Assembly: GCF_007830265.1 (NCBI RefSeq)
Contig: NZ_VLKE01000001.1
Coordinates: forward strand, 6,076,001-6,140,000
Direction: 5' to 3'
DNA length: 64,000 nt
Source of the DNA: Micromonospora olivasterospora
Lineage (GTDB): Bacteria; Actinomycetota; Actinomycetes; Mycobacteriales; Micromonosporaceae
The position numbers were made by a program, and so were the translations under genes. The notes below the pieces were generated by a model. That model did no database searches, was not told the origin of the DNA, and worked only from the letters and a program-made list of their open reading frames with translations. Below are positions 46,630-57,267 of the stretch, piece after piece (position 1 is the first letter of the stretch; every line of letters starts with the position of its first letter).

Positions 46630-47678
46630 GACTTCGGCGCCTGCGCAACTTCAGCGTCGAAGCGCTTGTTGAGCGCCGACTTGGCCTCGCCCGCGGCGGC
46701 CGCGTCGTACTCGACCATCTTGATCGAGGACAGATCGACGACCTTGTCGGACACCTTCGCGTCGGGGTTGGTCGGGAACTGGTAGGCCTTCACCGTCGGG
46801 CCGATCTCCTGCGCCTCGGTGGTCAGCGCCCAGTCGATGAACTTCTTGGCGCTGACCGGGTTCTTGGCCCCCTTGACCAGGGCGACGCCGCCGGTCTCGT
46901 AGCCGGTGCCCTCGGCGGGGAAGCTGACCTTCAGGTCGGGGAACCCGGCCTCCATGGTGGCCACGCAGTCGTGCGAGAAGATGACGCCGACGGCGACCTC
47001 ACCGCGCGCGACCATCTGCGCCGGCGCCGCGCCGGACTTGGTGTACTGCAGGACGTTCGGGTGCAGCTTGCGCATGTACTCCAGCGCCTTGGTCTCGTCG
47101 CCGCCGGCCAGCTGGACCTGGGTCCACAGCGCGGTGTACGAGGTGCCCGAGGTCGACGGGTGGGCGATCCCGATGTCCTTCGACAGCTTCGGGTCCAACA
47201 GGTCGGCCCAGGCGTCGGGGGCCTCCAGGCCCTTCTTCGCCAGCAGCTTCGTGTTGCTGCAGAAGCCGAGCGCACCCACGTAGACCCCGGTCCAGACGCC
47301 CTGCGGATCCTTGTACTTGGCCGGGATGACGCTCGCGTTGGCCGAGACGTACGGCTCCAGCAGCCCCTCGTCCCCCGCCGCCGCGTAACCGTCGGCCGGG
47401 CCGCCGTACCAGACGTCGAACTCCGCGTTGGACTTGCCGGCCTTGATCCGGGCGAGCGCCTCGCCGCTGGACAGCCGGACGAAGTCCGCCTTGACCCCGG
47501 TGCGCTCGGTGAACTTCTTGGTCGTCGCCGCGCACCAGTCCTCGGTGGCACCGCAGACCACGTGCACGACGTGACCGTCGGTGGCCGAGTTGTCGGCGCC
47601 CGACCCTTCCTTGGCACATCCCGCGGTCGCGGCCACGACGGTCAGAGCCGTCAGCGCCACCGCCCATCTTTTCGTCAC
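46626..47678 (-). CDS. fbpA: Iron(III)-type ABC transporter binding lipoprotein (FbpA-like)
   Basis: This 350-residue extracellular receptor has a signal peptide with lipobox TAGC (~residue 21), mature start VVHVVCGATEDWCAATTKKF and FDVWYGGPADGYAAA, as in SBP_bac_6 FbpA/AfuA/PhnS-type proteins. GTG start with GGAGGT seven bases upstream. Two internal Cys residues near the mature N-terminus (VCGATEDWC) may form a disulfide. It is divergent from a two-component system that may regulate it. Confidence 0.88.
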   Translation of the reverse strand: MTKRWAVALTALTVVAATAGCAKEGSGADNSATDGHVVHVVCGATEDWCAATTKKFTERTGVKADFVRLSSGEALARIKAGKSNAEFDVWYGGPADGYAAAGDEGLLEPYVSANASVIPAKYKDPQGVWTGVYVGALGFCSNTKLLAKKGLEAPDAWADLLDPKLSKDIGIAHPSTSGTSYTALWTQVQLAGGDETKALEYMRKLHPNVLQYTKSGAAPAQMVARGEVAVGVIFSHDCVATMEAGFPDLKVSFPAEGTGYETGGVALVKGAKNPVSAKKFIDWALTTEAQEIGPTVKAYQFPTNPDAKVSDKVVDLSSIKMVEYDAAAAGEAKSALNKRFDAEVAQAPKS

Positions 47679-47733
47679 GATGTCGACCTCCGTATCGAAG
47701 AACCCACCGGGCTCGCAGCTCAATGTTTCGGCA

Positions 47734-47742
47734 AGGTTAGGC
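47734..47742 (+). promoter_or_regulatory. Half-site resembling an IdeR/DtxR iron box
   Basis: AGGTTAGGC in the divergent promoter region matches the left half of the actinobacterial iron-box consensus; the right half is not conserved. It is weak evidence for iron control of the fbp genes. Confidence 0.2.
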
Positions 47743-47850
47743 GTGTGTGACGGGCCGGGCGGTAACGCCGAGGTGAGCCTGGGTGACGCCGCTGTCACCA
47801 ACATCGAACCGCACCCCGGTCCCGGCACGTGTGGTACGAAGAGCCGATTG

Positions 47851-48668
47851 ATGGGCGGGTTGGTGATGATCGCAGGCTGGTGGCTGGTGGTCGCGGCGCT
47901 GGGCGGCATGCTGCTCGGCGCCGGAGCGAGCGCGGCGGTACTGCGCCGGCGAGCCCGGTCAGGCGGGGCCGAGCTGGTCCACCTGGAGACCCTCGTGCAG
48001 CGGCGGGCCGACCAGGTCAACGCGCTCAGCCACGAGCTGCGTACCCCGATCAGCATGATCAAAGGCGCGTTGGATCTGCTCCGGGAGGGCACACCGGGCC
48101 CGCTGACCCCGGCGCAGGAACGCTTCCTGCATGTCGCCGGCCACCAGTGCACGCAGGTGATCGCCCTGTGCGAGAGCCTGCTGATCCAGGCGAAGATCGA
48201 AGCCGGGCTGTTCACGCCCCAGCCGGAGAAGCTGGACGTCTCCGTCGTCGTGCGGGACGTGGTCGCGGCGATGCGCGCGCTGTGCGAGCAGCGCGGCCAG
48301 CGCATCACCCTGGACACCCCGCAGGTGATGCCGTGGATCCCCGGTGACCCGATGCTGCTGACCCAGGCACTGACGAATCTGCTGTCGAACGCGAGCCGGT
48401 TCACCACGCCCGGCGGTAGCATCGACGTCCGCGTCATGGCCATCGACACCGGGGTGGCGATCTACGTGACCGACGACGGTGCGGGGATGACCCGGGCGGA
48501 ACGGGAGCGGTTGTTCCAGCGCTTCGCCACCGGGCTCCCCCTCGCGGACGGCACCGGGCTCGGCCTGGTCATCACCAAGACGATCGTGGAGCTACACGGA
48601 GGCGAAATCATGGTGCACACCGCGTCGACCCGGGGAACCACCTTCCTCCTGACCCTGCCCGGCCAGTC

Positions 48669-48672
<4 letters not shown>
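47851..48672 (+). CDS. Small membrane-anchored histidine kinase
   Basis: This 273-residue kinase has a single N-terminal membrane segment (WWLVVAALGGMLLGAGASAAVL) and no extracellular domain, then HisKA (ALSHELRTPISMIKGALDLL with the phospho-His) and HATPase boxes (LTNLLSNASRF, DDGAGM, GTGLGLVITK). With little sensor sequence, it may sense the membrane or a partner such as the divergent transporter. Start at ATG 47851 is preferred; ATG 47866 is possible. The TGA overlaps the regulator GTG. Confidence 0.88.
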
Positions 48673-49373
<701 letters not shown>

Positions 49374-49551
49374 GCTCCGCGCCGGCCCTGGCTGTGACTT
49401 GCCCGGTCGGTGACCTGAACCGGCCGACCCGCGAACCGGACGGCTGCGGTTCGGCGCGGAATCCCCTTGCTCCGGCGATCGACGGCATGGAGCTGTCGCC
49501 GTAGGCTCCGTGGAATCCTGCCCCCTGTAGACGGAAACGAATGCGAAAGCC

Positions 49552-49746
49552 ATGTCAGACCCTGGCAGCCGCCTCGACAACACCGCATTCGAGGACTTGT
49601 ACCGCAGCGACACCACCGCCGCCCCGAAGGTGCCGTGGGATCTCGGCGCGCCGCAGCCTCTCGTCGTCGCGTTGGCCGAGGCCGGCGGGTACGACGGGCA
49701 CGTGTTGATGCCGTTCTGGCAGCTGCAAGCGGTCCGGGCGGCCTGA
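49552..49746 (+). pseudogene. N-terminal fragment of a class I methyltransferase
   Basis: The 64-codon frame begins like a small SAM-dependent methyltransferase (FEDLYRSDTTAAPKVPWDLG; QPLVVALAEAG) but loses the glycine-rich SAM-binding motif and ends in unrelated residues. It is a gene remnant just upstream of the P450, possibly left from a lost pathway. Confidence 0.55.
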
Positions 49747-49800
49747 TCCACGCCTGATCTTCAACTTCAACCGCCTGAAGCCGGGAGGACGAGGCCGATC

Positions 49801-51081
49801 ATGACAATCTCCACGCCGGACCGAATCGCTTACGAGCCATTTCGGAAGCAGCCCCGCGACCAGCTCCTTCCAGTCCTCGCGAAACTGCGCGAGGAAGCCC
49901 CCGTCTACCGCACCGGGTCGGACATGTGGGTCGTTTCCCGTTACGCGGACGTCAAAAACATCATCAAGAGTCCACACCTTTTCTCCTCGAGGCCAAACGC
50001 CAGCGAAGGCACGGCGTTCCCCGTTGAGGCAGCCGACAACCCGGAGCAGTTGCAGCAGCTCATGGCGCTCATGGCAGGATTCCCAGCGGAGCTCGACGTC
50101 CAGGAGTTGACGCAGGCCCCCAACATCAACGGAGCCGACCCGCCGGACCACTCCCGCCTGCGCCGCATCGCCAGCCGGGCGTTCACCCCGGCACGGATCG
50201 CGCAATTGTTCCCGGCAATCGATGCCATCGTCGACGAATGCCTGGAAGGCATCGACAAGTCGGATTCGTTCAATGTCGTGCGGCAGCTCGCGATCCCCCT
50301 GCCGACACAGATCATCGTCGACCTTCTGGGCTTCGGTGACGGGATGCGCGACCAGGTCAAGAAATGGTCCGACGACTTCGTCGACGCGGCCATCGGGGAT
50401 GTCCGCGGCACCGCGGAGGGCGCCGCGATGGAAATGCGCGTTTTCCAGGAGTTCAGTCTCTTTGTCGCGCCGCTCATCGAGCGGCGACGGGAAGATCCGC
50501 AGGGCGACATCATCAGCGCGATGGTGCAGTCGATGAGCGACGATACGTTGAACACCGCCGAGGCGCTCATGATGGCGATCACCGTCATGGTGGGGGGCAA
50601 TGAGACGACCACCAGCCTGATCGGCGGCAACGTCGTGGAGCTGTGCAACAACCCCGACCAGCTCGCGCTGCTCAAGGCTGACCCGTCGCTGCTGCCCGGC
50701 GCCGTCGACGAGGCCAACCGGCTGACCAGCCCGATCCAGTTCATGTTCCGTGAGGCGCTCGCGGACGTGGAGATCGCCGGGACGACCATCCCGAAGGGTG
50801 CCATCGTCGTCCTGCAGATGGCGGCGGCCAACCGCGATCCGGCCGAGTTCGACGATCCCGACGAGTTCAGGATCGATCGGCCGCAGGGACGCAACCTCTC
50901 CTTCGGCCACGGCATCCACTTCTGCCTGGGCGCCCACCTGGCCACCGCCGAGGTCCGCTCGGCGGTCGGCAAGCTGCTGCCGCACCTGGACCGGTTCGAA
51001 CTCGACACGGCGACCCTGCAGCTCAACCCGACCATGCTGCACCACGGCTACCAGAACATCGACCTGCGCGCCCGGTCCTGA
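49801..51081 (+). CDS. Cytochrome P450 monooxygenase
   Basis: This full-length 426-residue bacterial P450 has the I-helix GGNETT, the ExxR motif in DEANRLTS, and the heme-binding loop LSFGHGIHFCLGAHLATAE with the Cys ligand. It is soluble and needs external redox partners; none is adjacent. The substrate is unknown. It is followed directly by a strong terminator. Confidence 0.93.
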   Translation: MTISTPDRIAYEPFRKQPRDQLLPVLAKLREEAPVYRTGSDMWVVSRYADVKNIIKSPHLFSSRPNASEGTAFPVEAADNPEQLQQLMALMAGFPAELDVQELTQAPNINGADPPDHSRLRRIASRAFTPARIAQLFPAIDAIVDECLEGIDKSDSFNVVRQLAIPLPTQIIVDLLGFGDGMRDQVKKWSDDFVDAAIGDVRGTAEGAAMEMRVFQEFSLFVAPLIERRREDPQGDIISAMVQSMSDDTLNTAEALMMAITVMVGGNETTTSLIGGNVVELCNNPDQLALLKADPSLLPGAVDEANRLTSPIQFMFREALADVEIAGTTIPKGAIVVLQMAAANRDPAEFDDPDEFRIDRPQGRNLSFGHGIHFCLGAHLATAEVRSAVGKLLPHLDRFELDTATLQLNPTMLHHGYQNIDLRARS

Positions 51082-51087
51082 AGGGCC

Positions 51088-51115
51088 TGAAGCGGTGCCG
51101 GTCGGCACCGCTTCA
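51088..51115 (+). terminator. Strong hairpin terminator after the P450
   Basis: A perfect 12-bp stem TGAAGCGGTGCC (51088-51099) and GGCACCGCTTCA (51104-51115) with a GGTC loop begins six bases after the P450 stop codon. It may also act on transcripts arriving from the opposite-strand gene ending at 51230. Confidence 0.8.
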
Positions 51116-51229
51116 CGTCTCATGACCTCATGGCGTTGAGGGCCGCAGCGGAAGAGCGAAGACCTGCCGCTCCTCCGCCACGATCACCACCTGCCGGTCA
51201 CCTCTTCGACGCGGTCGAGCTTGGCGTCC

Positions 51230-52492
51230 TTACGAGGAGTGGGCGAACCTGCGCCTGCGGACATCCGGCCTGCGCAGAATCGCGCCCCGGGCGGGGCCGG
51301 TGACGTCCGCGATCTCGGGGCTGACACCCGCGACCTGACACAGCAGTTCCACGTCGTCCAGGAGACTGTCGTCGTCATCATCAAATTCATCGATGTCGTC
51401 GATGCCCATTTCGGCAAGTGGCTCGGTCAACACCGTCGGATCGGCGCCTTCGGCAAGGCTGGCGAGGCCGTGCGTGAAGGATGCGAGCGCCTCGCCGTCC
51501 TCGCTGACCAGGAAGCGATGGTCGTCGTCGGCGCTCCTGAACGACGAGACCGCGAACGTGCCGAGGGACAGATCCGGCCGGTCGACGGCCTCGTGGCCGC
51601 CGTCCTCGACGAGCAGGGTATGTGGGCCCAGCGCGAACGCTGCCACGATGAGACCCTCCGAATCGAGATCCTCGAAGTCGGCCCGCCGTCGCAGCTGCGT
51701 CCACGTGGCAGTGAAGATCTGCATGTCGAGTGCCCCGAATCGGCGCAGCGCCTCGTCCGGGTCGACGTCGTGGATCACGGTGATGCAGTATGCGGAGTCC
51801 GCCTTCAGGCCCTTGGCCAGCCACTCCGGCGCATCACCGTCGTCGTCGGACCCGGCGCCTCGGGCGATGCCCCGCTCCCTGCCGAAAACCCAGTGGACAG
51901 CGTCGTCGGGGCCGATGAGCACCAGCCGCCACGCACCGTGAACGCCGTCGTCGAGAAACCGCCAGGTCAGCCAGGTGTCGGGTTGCTCGGCCCGGCGGAC
52001 CTCTGCGGGCTGCAGGACCACGATCGAGGCCAGGCCAGGGCCCAGCCTCGTCCGGTAGACCAGGCCGGTGCCGTCGGCGGTGCGATACACGGTGCGCTTG
52101 CCGTTTGCCGACCGGATGAACCGGTTGTGGCGGATCTCCGTCACCGGCGCCCGGTCACCCAGCGACACCGGCTCGATAGGCCCGTGTAGGACGCTGTGGA
52201 CGGGGAACCCGTCGTCGTACAGCACCGCGTCACCGTCGTCGGAGACGCGCAGCGCGGTGTACTTGACGACCTGCACGTCACCGCGCCATACGACCTCGTC
52301 GCGGGAGTACACGGCAAAGACGCCGCTCGGCTCGAGGCGCAGCACTCCGGCGGCACCCGCGGACCAGGTCACGGTGCCGTCCTGGTCGGCGATCACCGCG
52401 CGACCATCGGCGTCGTAACGCAGCTCCCACCGGCCGGACCGCGACCCCACAGGTTCGTCGAGCGTGTGGAACTGGAGCAGCGCCTCGGGCAT
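51230..52492 (-). CDS. Lectin-like plus DUF6461-like protein (immunity-type candidate)
   Basis: This 420-residue cytoplasmic-looking protein has no signal peptide or membrane segment. The N-terminal ~100 residues resemble a bulb-type (B-)lectin repeat (WELRYDADGRAVIADQDG; GVLRLEPSGVFAVYSRDE). The C-terminal half (SAYCITVIHDVDPDEALRRF; ATWTQLRRR) resembles DUF6461, a family common near actinobacterial toxin-like genes. An acidic run (DDIDEFDDDDDSLLDDVE) lies near the end. It starts 16 bp after the last stop of the degenerate end of the giant repeat locus, same strand. Immunity or chaperone function is inference. Confidence 0.7.
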   Translation of the reverse strand: MPEALLQFHTLDEPVGSRSGRWELRYDADGRAVIADQDGTVTWSAGAAGVLRLEPSGVFAVYSRDEVVWRGDVQVVKYTALRVSDDGDAVLYDDGFPVHSVLHGPIEPVSLGDRAPVTEIRHNRFIRSANGKRTVYRTADGTGLVYRTRLGPGLASIVVLQPAEVRRAEQPDTWLTWRFLDDGVHGAWRLVLIGPDDAVHWVFGRERGIARGAGSDDDGDAPEWLAKGLKADSAYCITVIHDVDPDEALRRFGALDMQIFTATWTQLRRRADFEDLDSEGLIVAAFALGPHTLLVEDGGHEAVDRPDLSLGTFAVSSFRSADDDHRFLVSEDGEALASFTHGLASLAEGADPTVLTEPLAEMGIDDIDEFDDDDDSLLDDVELLCQVAGVSPEIADVTGPARGAILRRPDVRRRRFAHSS

Positions 52493-52507
52493 ATCGGACC
52501 CCTCCGA

Positions 52508-54085
52508 TCAGGTCCGCCGGAGGGCCGGCGAACGCACCTGGTTGACACACGGAGCACGCGTACGGCCACCACACAGTTCAACCTCACCGAACTCGTCGAC
52601 CAGGGCCTCGGTCACCAGCCGGGACCGCCACGGACAGCTGACCCATCGGAAGCCGCCGCACTGGCCGGGTCCGGCGCGTCGATCCCACCCGGGCCCGGAG
52701 CGCCGGGCCAGGGTTGCTGTGGACTGAGGTTGTCGTTCAACTCGATGTCGCCCCGGGGACGAGTCTCCCGCCCCTCCGGCGACGCCCCGGGTAGCTGGCC
52801 AGAACGCGACTGTGACCCGCTCGCGTCCTCCCTCCACGCATTGGAGACCCCCGGCTGGCTGATGAGACCGCCGGACAGCGTGGCTACGTCGGCTTGCTTA
52901 AGGTCCTTCTTCGTTCGGGCCCACTCTTTCATCAGGTACGACATCGGATCGCTTAGTGCGTTGGCTTTCGTTTCCAGAGATATCTCCTCTGGAATCTCGA
53001 TCGTCTCCAGGAACTTCTTCAGGTTGCTGGCGCCATCGTCAACCGGGCTTAAAGGCGACCATCTGATCCAGCAACTGTTCCTGCTCCCGGGTCAGCTGGA
53101 CAGAACCCGACTTCGACCCACCCGCGCCCACCTGCGGCGTCTTCTGCCACAACCTCCCGACCTCAGCGCGGCTGGTGAGGTTGCCGGACCAAACGCCACC
53201 GACGCCTGGCTGTAGGGGTGGCCGTGGGGGCCGGACTGTCCCTGCAGCGACCGGGCCCAGTCGTTCACCCAGCCTCTCAACTCCCCCAAAGCCGTCTCCC
53301 ACACGAAGGGCAGAACCCCGTTTGGGGCCTGCCCGCCAACCACGCACGAAGGTTGGGACCGCCCGCGACGGGCCGGAAGCCAACCACGTCTTCTCGAGTG
53401 ATGGCGCCGGCTGGGAACTGGGTCACGTCCGGCACCCGGCCTCTGGCTCACGCGCCCCACCACAGCCGCCCCGCTCGTGCTGGCACCCGGCCTAAAGGTC
53501 AACTGCGGCTGGACCCCGTCCGGTGCCCCGAGCCCCTCGGGTAGCTGGCCAGCACGCGGCTGCGACCCGCCCGGGTCCGCCTTCCACGCGTCTTCGACCC
53601 CCAGGTGGCTGATGTGGCCGCCGGAAAGCCTGGCGATCATCACCGGACGGAAGCCGAGCTTGACCTTCATCCTTCGGGCCCACTCTGGCACCAAGTACGA
53701 CATCGGTCCAATTAGTGCGTTGGATTACCCCTCGGGTAGCTGGCCAGCACGCGGCTGTGACCCGCCCGCGTCCTCCCTCCACACACTGTAGGCCGTCCGC
53801 CAGCCGATGAGGCCGCCGGACAGCGCGGCTATCTCGGCGGACCGCGGAACAATACCGCGGCGGTCGTCGGCGACCTGGCTCAGCTTCCTCCGGGCCCAAT
53901 CTTTCACCAAGGTCCACGTGTGGTCGTTTAGTTTTCCACCTCGCCTTTCTAGGCTTATCCACTCTGGAAGCTGCTGCTGCGTCTCCAGGAACTCCTTCAG
54001 GTTGCTTGGGCCGTTCTCACCGGGCTGGAAGGCGACCATCTTCTCCAGCCACTCTTCCCGCTCCTGGGGCAGTGGGCCAGGACCC
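52508..54085 (-). pseudogene. Degenerate 3' tail of the giant repeat locus, several frame changes
   Basis: The minus strand continues the repeat modules in short, alternating frames: LKEFLETQQQLPEWISLERR and WARRKLSQVADD near 53900, AALSGGLIGWRTAYSVW near 53820, WARRMKVKLGFRPVMIARLS near 53660, LRGWVNDWARSLQGQSGPHG near 53270, RLWQKTPQV near 53145, WARTKKDLKQADVATLSGG near 52900, and a final linker IELNDNLSPQQPWPGAPG near 52740. At least four indels are needed to read them as one protein. The last frame stops at 52508. No start codon or ribosome site was recognised. Confidence 0.7.
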
Positions 54086-55184
54086 TGCTGTGCCCGCCCC
54101 CGTGCACCTGCGGCATCTCCAGCCAATACCTCCCGACTGCCGCTGTGCTGATGAGGCCACCGGACCAGAGATGCACCGAAAGAGTGCTGTAGGGATGGCG
54201 GTCGGGGCCACGCTGACCCTTCAGCGACCGGACCCAGTCGTTCACCCACTCCCTCAACGGCCCGTCAGCCGTCCCCTCGCGGGGCAGTTTGATCACCTCA
54301 ACCGTCCGCCCCTCGTCGAGCAGTTCAATCCCGGCTACGAGTTTCCTGCCCACCAGCCACGTACGGAGACTGGGACCGTCCTTGACGGGCCGGAAGCCAA
54401 CCACGTCCTCTCGAGTGACGACGCCGGCGGGGATGTAGTGGCCCGGGTTGTCGGGGTCGTCCAGCAGGATGACCCGCCGGCCCTGCGACGGCCCATACGC
54501 CTCCACCAGGCGCAGCCCTTCCCCCGTGGACTCCACCACACGAATCCGACTGAGGGTGGCGTGAGCCAACAACGGCAGCAAGAACCGCCCCGCCGAGGCG
54601 GCCAAGCCGCTGCCCCAACCGACGACAGCGGAAGAAACCGCATCGAACTCCTCATCCAGCAACGGCCCATCGGAAGAGGTCCACAGGCCCACCAGATGCG
54701 CCTGAGCCGACAGCGGCGACAACTCCTCCACCAAGAAACCACGGTCATGGGCGTTGAGGAAATCCAACCGCTCCTGCGACACATCCGTCCACGGGGGTAG
54801 CGCCCACCCCGCGTCCTCCAACTCGGCACGCGCCACGGAATACCGATCCCCGATCTCCACCGGATCCAGGAAACCCGCGTCAACGACCCGGGCGCCGACA
54901 CCCTCCCGCAACAACCCCACCACCTGCGCGGGGTCCCGCTCCTGAAGCTCCCGCGCCTGCTCCCCCAAATACGGCAGGAAAACCCGCTGCCGCAACACCT
55001 CCGCCGGCAACCCCGCCCTATTCGCGTCCAACCAGTGACCAACCCACCCCTGCAAGAACGTGCTCACCCGCGCCAGCCGCCCCCCGTCCGGCCCACCACC
55101 CCGCCCCAACTCCGCCCGCACCCCGTCAGGAACCGACAAGAACCTCACCAGATCCGCGTCCAGAACCGAACCCAACAACCCCCC
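53997..55184 (-). pseudogene. Third module block of the giant locus, separated by a frame change
   Basis: The frame 55178-53997 encodes an OTU-like module copy (LLGSVLDADLVRFL; RQRVFLPYLGEQ; FLLPLLAHATLSRIRVVEST; NPGHYIPAGVVTRED) and one SGGLIS unit (LREWVNDWVRSLKGQRGPDR; LWSGGLISTAAV), then shifts frame near 54085. Its 5' end is linked to the preceding block by a one-base offset at the G6T run 55184-55178. It could be made by -1 frameshifting or be a displaced cassette. Confidence 0.65.
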
Positions 55185-55270
55185 ACACCCGACGGATCCT
55201 CAGCCACCAACGCCGACAACGCCGACCACGCCCGGCCATCCTCACCAGGAGCCCGATAGCCCAGGAGAGA
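54355..55270 (-). repeat. Long direct repeat R1, copy 1
   Basis: Nearly identical to 56352-57267 at a constant offset of 1997 bp. It covers the OTU-like module and the G6T run. Confidence 0.85.
55178..55184 (-). other. Second identical G-GGG-GGT heptamer
   Basis: Same heptamer, same codon phase and same module position as 57175-57181; a -1 slip would join the second and third blocks as GVGGLLGSVLDADL. Both copies lie within the R1 duplication, so they share ancestry. Confidence 0.35.
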
Positions 55271-56351
55271 GACGCCACCATCCCCGGAAGCCGCCACACC
55301 GGCCGGACCCGACGCGTCGATCCCACCCGTGCCCGTGACGTCCGGCGAAGAACGCTGCGGACTGGAGTAGCCGGTCATCTCGGCGTCCTGCGGAGACGGG
55401 GTCTCCCGCTCCTCCGACAACTCCGACAACACCCGGCCACCAAGGTCCACCTCTAGCCGACCACGATCGGCCGCATCCTCACCAAAAGCCACGTAGTCCA
55501 GGGGAGGCGGACCGTCGTCCCCGAAAACCATCGCACCAGCCCGGCCCGGCGCATCGACCTCCGCCGCGTCGACACCCTGCCCGCTGCGCAGCGGCTGCCA
55601 CCGATCTGCATCAACCTCCATCGCCTCCACCGAAAACGGTGGAGCCTGGTGCGACTGGTCCGGTCCCACGACAGAAACCAACCCAGCGCCACCACCGACA
55701 GCCGACCCCCCCGAAGCCACCCCACTGGCCGAGCCCTGCGCAGCATTGTCGGGTAGCTGGCCAGAACGCGGGTGTGACCCGCCCGCGTACTCCCTCCACG
55801 CCCTCTGGACCGCCGTCCTGCTGATGAGGCCGCCGGACAGCGTGGCTACGTCGACGTACAGCGAATTGATACCGCGGTCGTCGGCGACGAGCTGGCTCAT
55901 CTTCCTCCGGGCCCAATCTTTCACCAAGTGCCCCGTGTGCTCGTTTAGGTGTCGACCGCGTTTTTCTAGGCTTATCCACTCTGGAAGCTGCTGCTGCGTC
56001 TCCAGGAACTCCTTCAGGTTATTGGCGCGATTGTCGCCGGGCTTGAAGGCGACCATCTTCTCCAGCCACTGTTCCCGCTCCTCCAGCCACCGTTCCCGCG
56101 CCGTTGGGTCAGGACCCTGCTGCGACCCGCCCACGTCCACCTGCGGCATCTTCTGCCACAAATACGAAACCGAAGTTTGGGGGATGAGGCCACCGGACCA
56201 ACGCGCCACCGAAGATGGGCCGTAGGGGTAGTAGTCGGGGTCGGGCTGACCATTCAGCGACTTGACCCAGTCGTTCACCCACTCCCTCAGCGTCTCCTTA
56301 GCCGGCTTCCCCTCGTTGGGCAGACGCATCCCGTCTGGGAGTTGCCTGTCC

Positions 56352-57267
56352 GCCAACCACGCACGGAGATTGGGACCGTCCTTGACGGGCCGGAAGCCAA
56401 CCACGTCCTGCCGAGTAATGGTGGCCGGAATGAAGTAGCCGGGATTGTCGGGGTCGTCCAGCAGGGTGACCCGCCGACCCTCCGACGGCCCATACGCCTC
56501 CACCAGGCGCAGCCCTTCCCCCGTGGACTCCACCACACGAATCCGACTGAGGGTGGCGTGAGCCAACAACGGCAGCAAGAACCGCCCCGCCGAGGCGGCC
56601 AAGCCGCTGCCCCAACCGACGACAGCGGAAGAAACCGCATCGAACTCCTCATCCAGCAACGGCCCATCGGAAGAGGTCCACAGGCCCACCAGATGCGCCT
56701 GAGCCGACAGCGGCGACAACTCCTCCACCAAGAAACCACGGTCATGGGCGTTGAGGAAATCCAACCGCTCCTGCGACACATCCGTCCACGGGGGTAGCGC
56801 CCACCCCGCGTCCTCCAACTCGGCACGCGCCACCGAATACCGATCCCCGATCTCCACCGGATCCAGAAAACGCGCGTCAACGACCCGGGCGCCGACACCC
56901 TCCCGCAACAACCGCAACAACCCCGCGGGATCCCGCTCCTGAATCTCCCGCGCCTGCTCCCCCAAATACGGCAGGAAAACCCGCTGCCGCAACACCTCCG
57001 CCGGCAACCCCGCCCTATTCGCGTCCAACCAGTAACCAACCCACCCCTGCAAGAACGTGCTCACCCGCGCCAGCCGCCCCCCGTCCGGCCCACCACCCCG
57101 CCCCAACTCCGCCCGCACCCCATCAGGAACCGACAAGAACCCCACCAGATCCGCGTCCAGAACCGAACCCAACAACCCCCCACACCCGACGGATCCGCAG
57201 CCACCAACGCCGACAACGCCGACCACGCCCGGCCATCCTCACCAGGAGCCCGATAGCCCAGGAGAGA
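56352..57267 (-). repeat. Long direct repeat R1, copy 2
   Basis: Partner of 54355-55270. Both copies share the same G6T run at the module junction, indicating duplication after that sequence arose. Confidence 0.85.

Larger units (their letters stand above)
55145..57181 (-). pseudogene. Second module block of the giant locus, separated by a frame change
   Basis: In the -1 frame relative to the main gene, this block encodes an OTU-like module (SVLDADLVGFLSVPDGVRAE; LVEELSPLSAQAHLVGLW; NPGYFIPATITRQD, where the HY pair seen elsewhere is YF), two SGGLIS units (WSGGLIPQTSVSYLWQKM; LSGGLISRTAVQRAWRE) and linker repeats. The frame ends at 55145 after the second G6T run. About 0.9 kb of it is nearly identical to the third block. 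Confidence 0.65.

Noticed and set aside
44806..46785. Open frame of 659 codons on the plus strand
   Set aside because: Antisense to the FbpB permease, with Asp/Gln/His-rich low-complexity translation.
47734..47742. Full IdeR/DtxR iron box
   Set aside because: Only the left half matches; kept as a low-confidence half-site.
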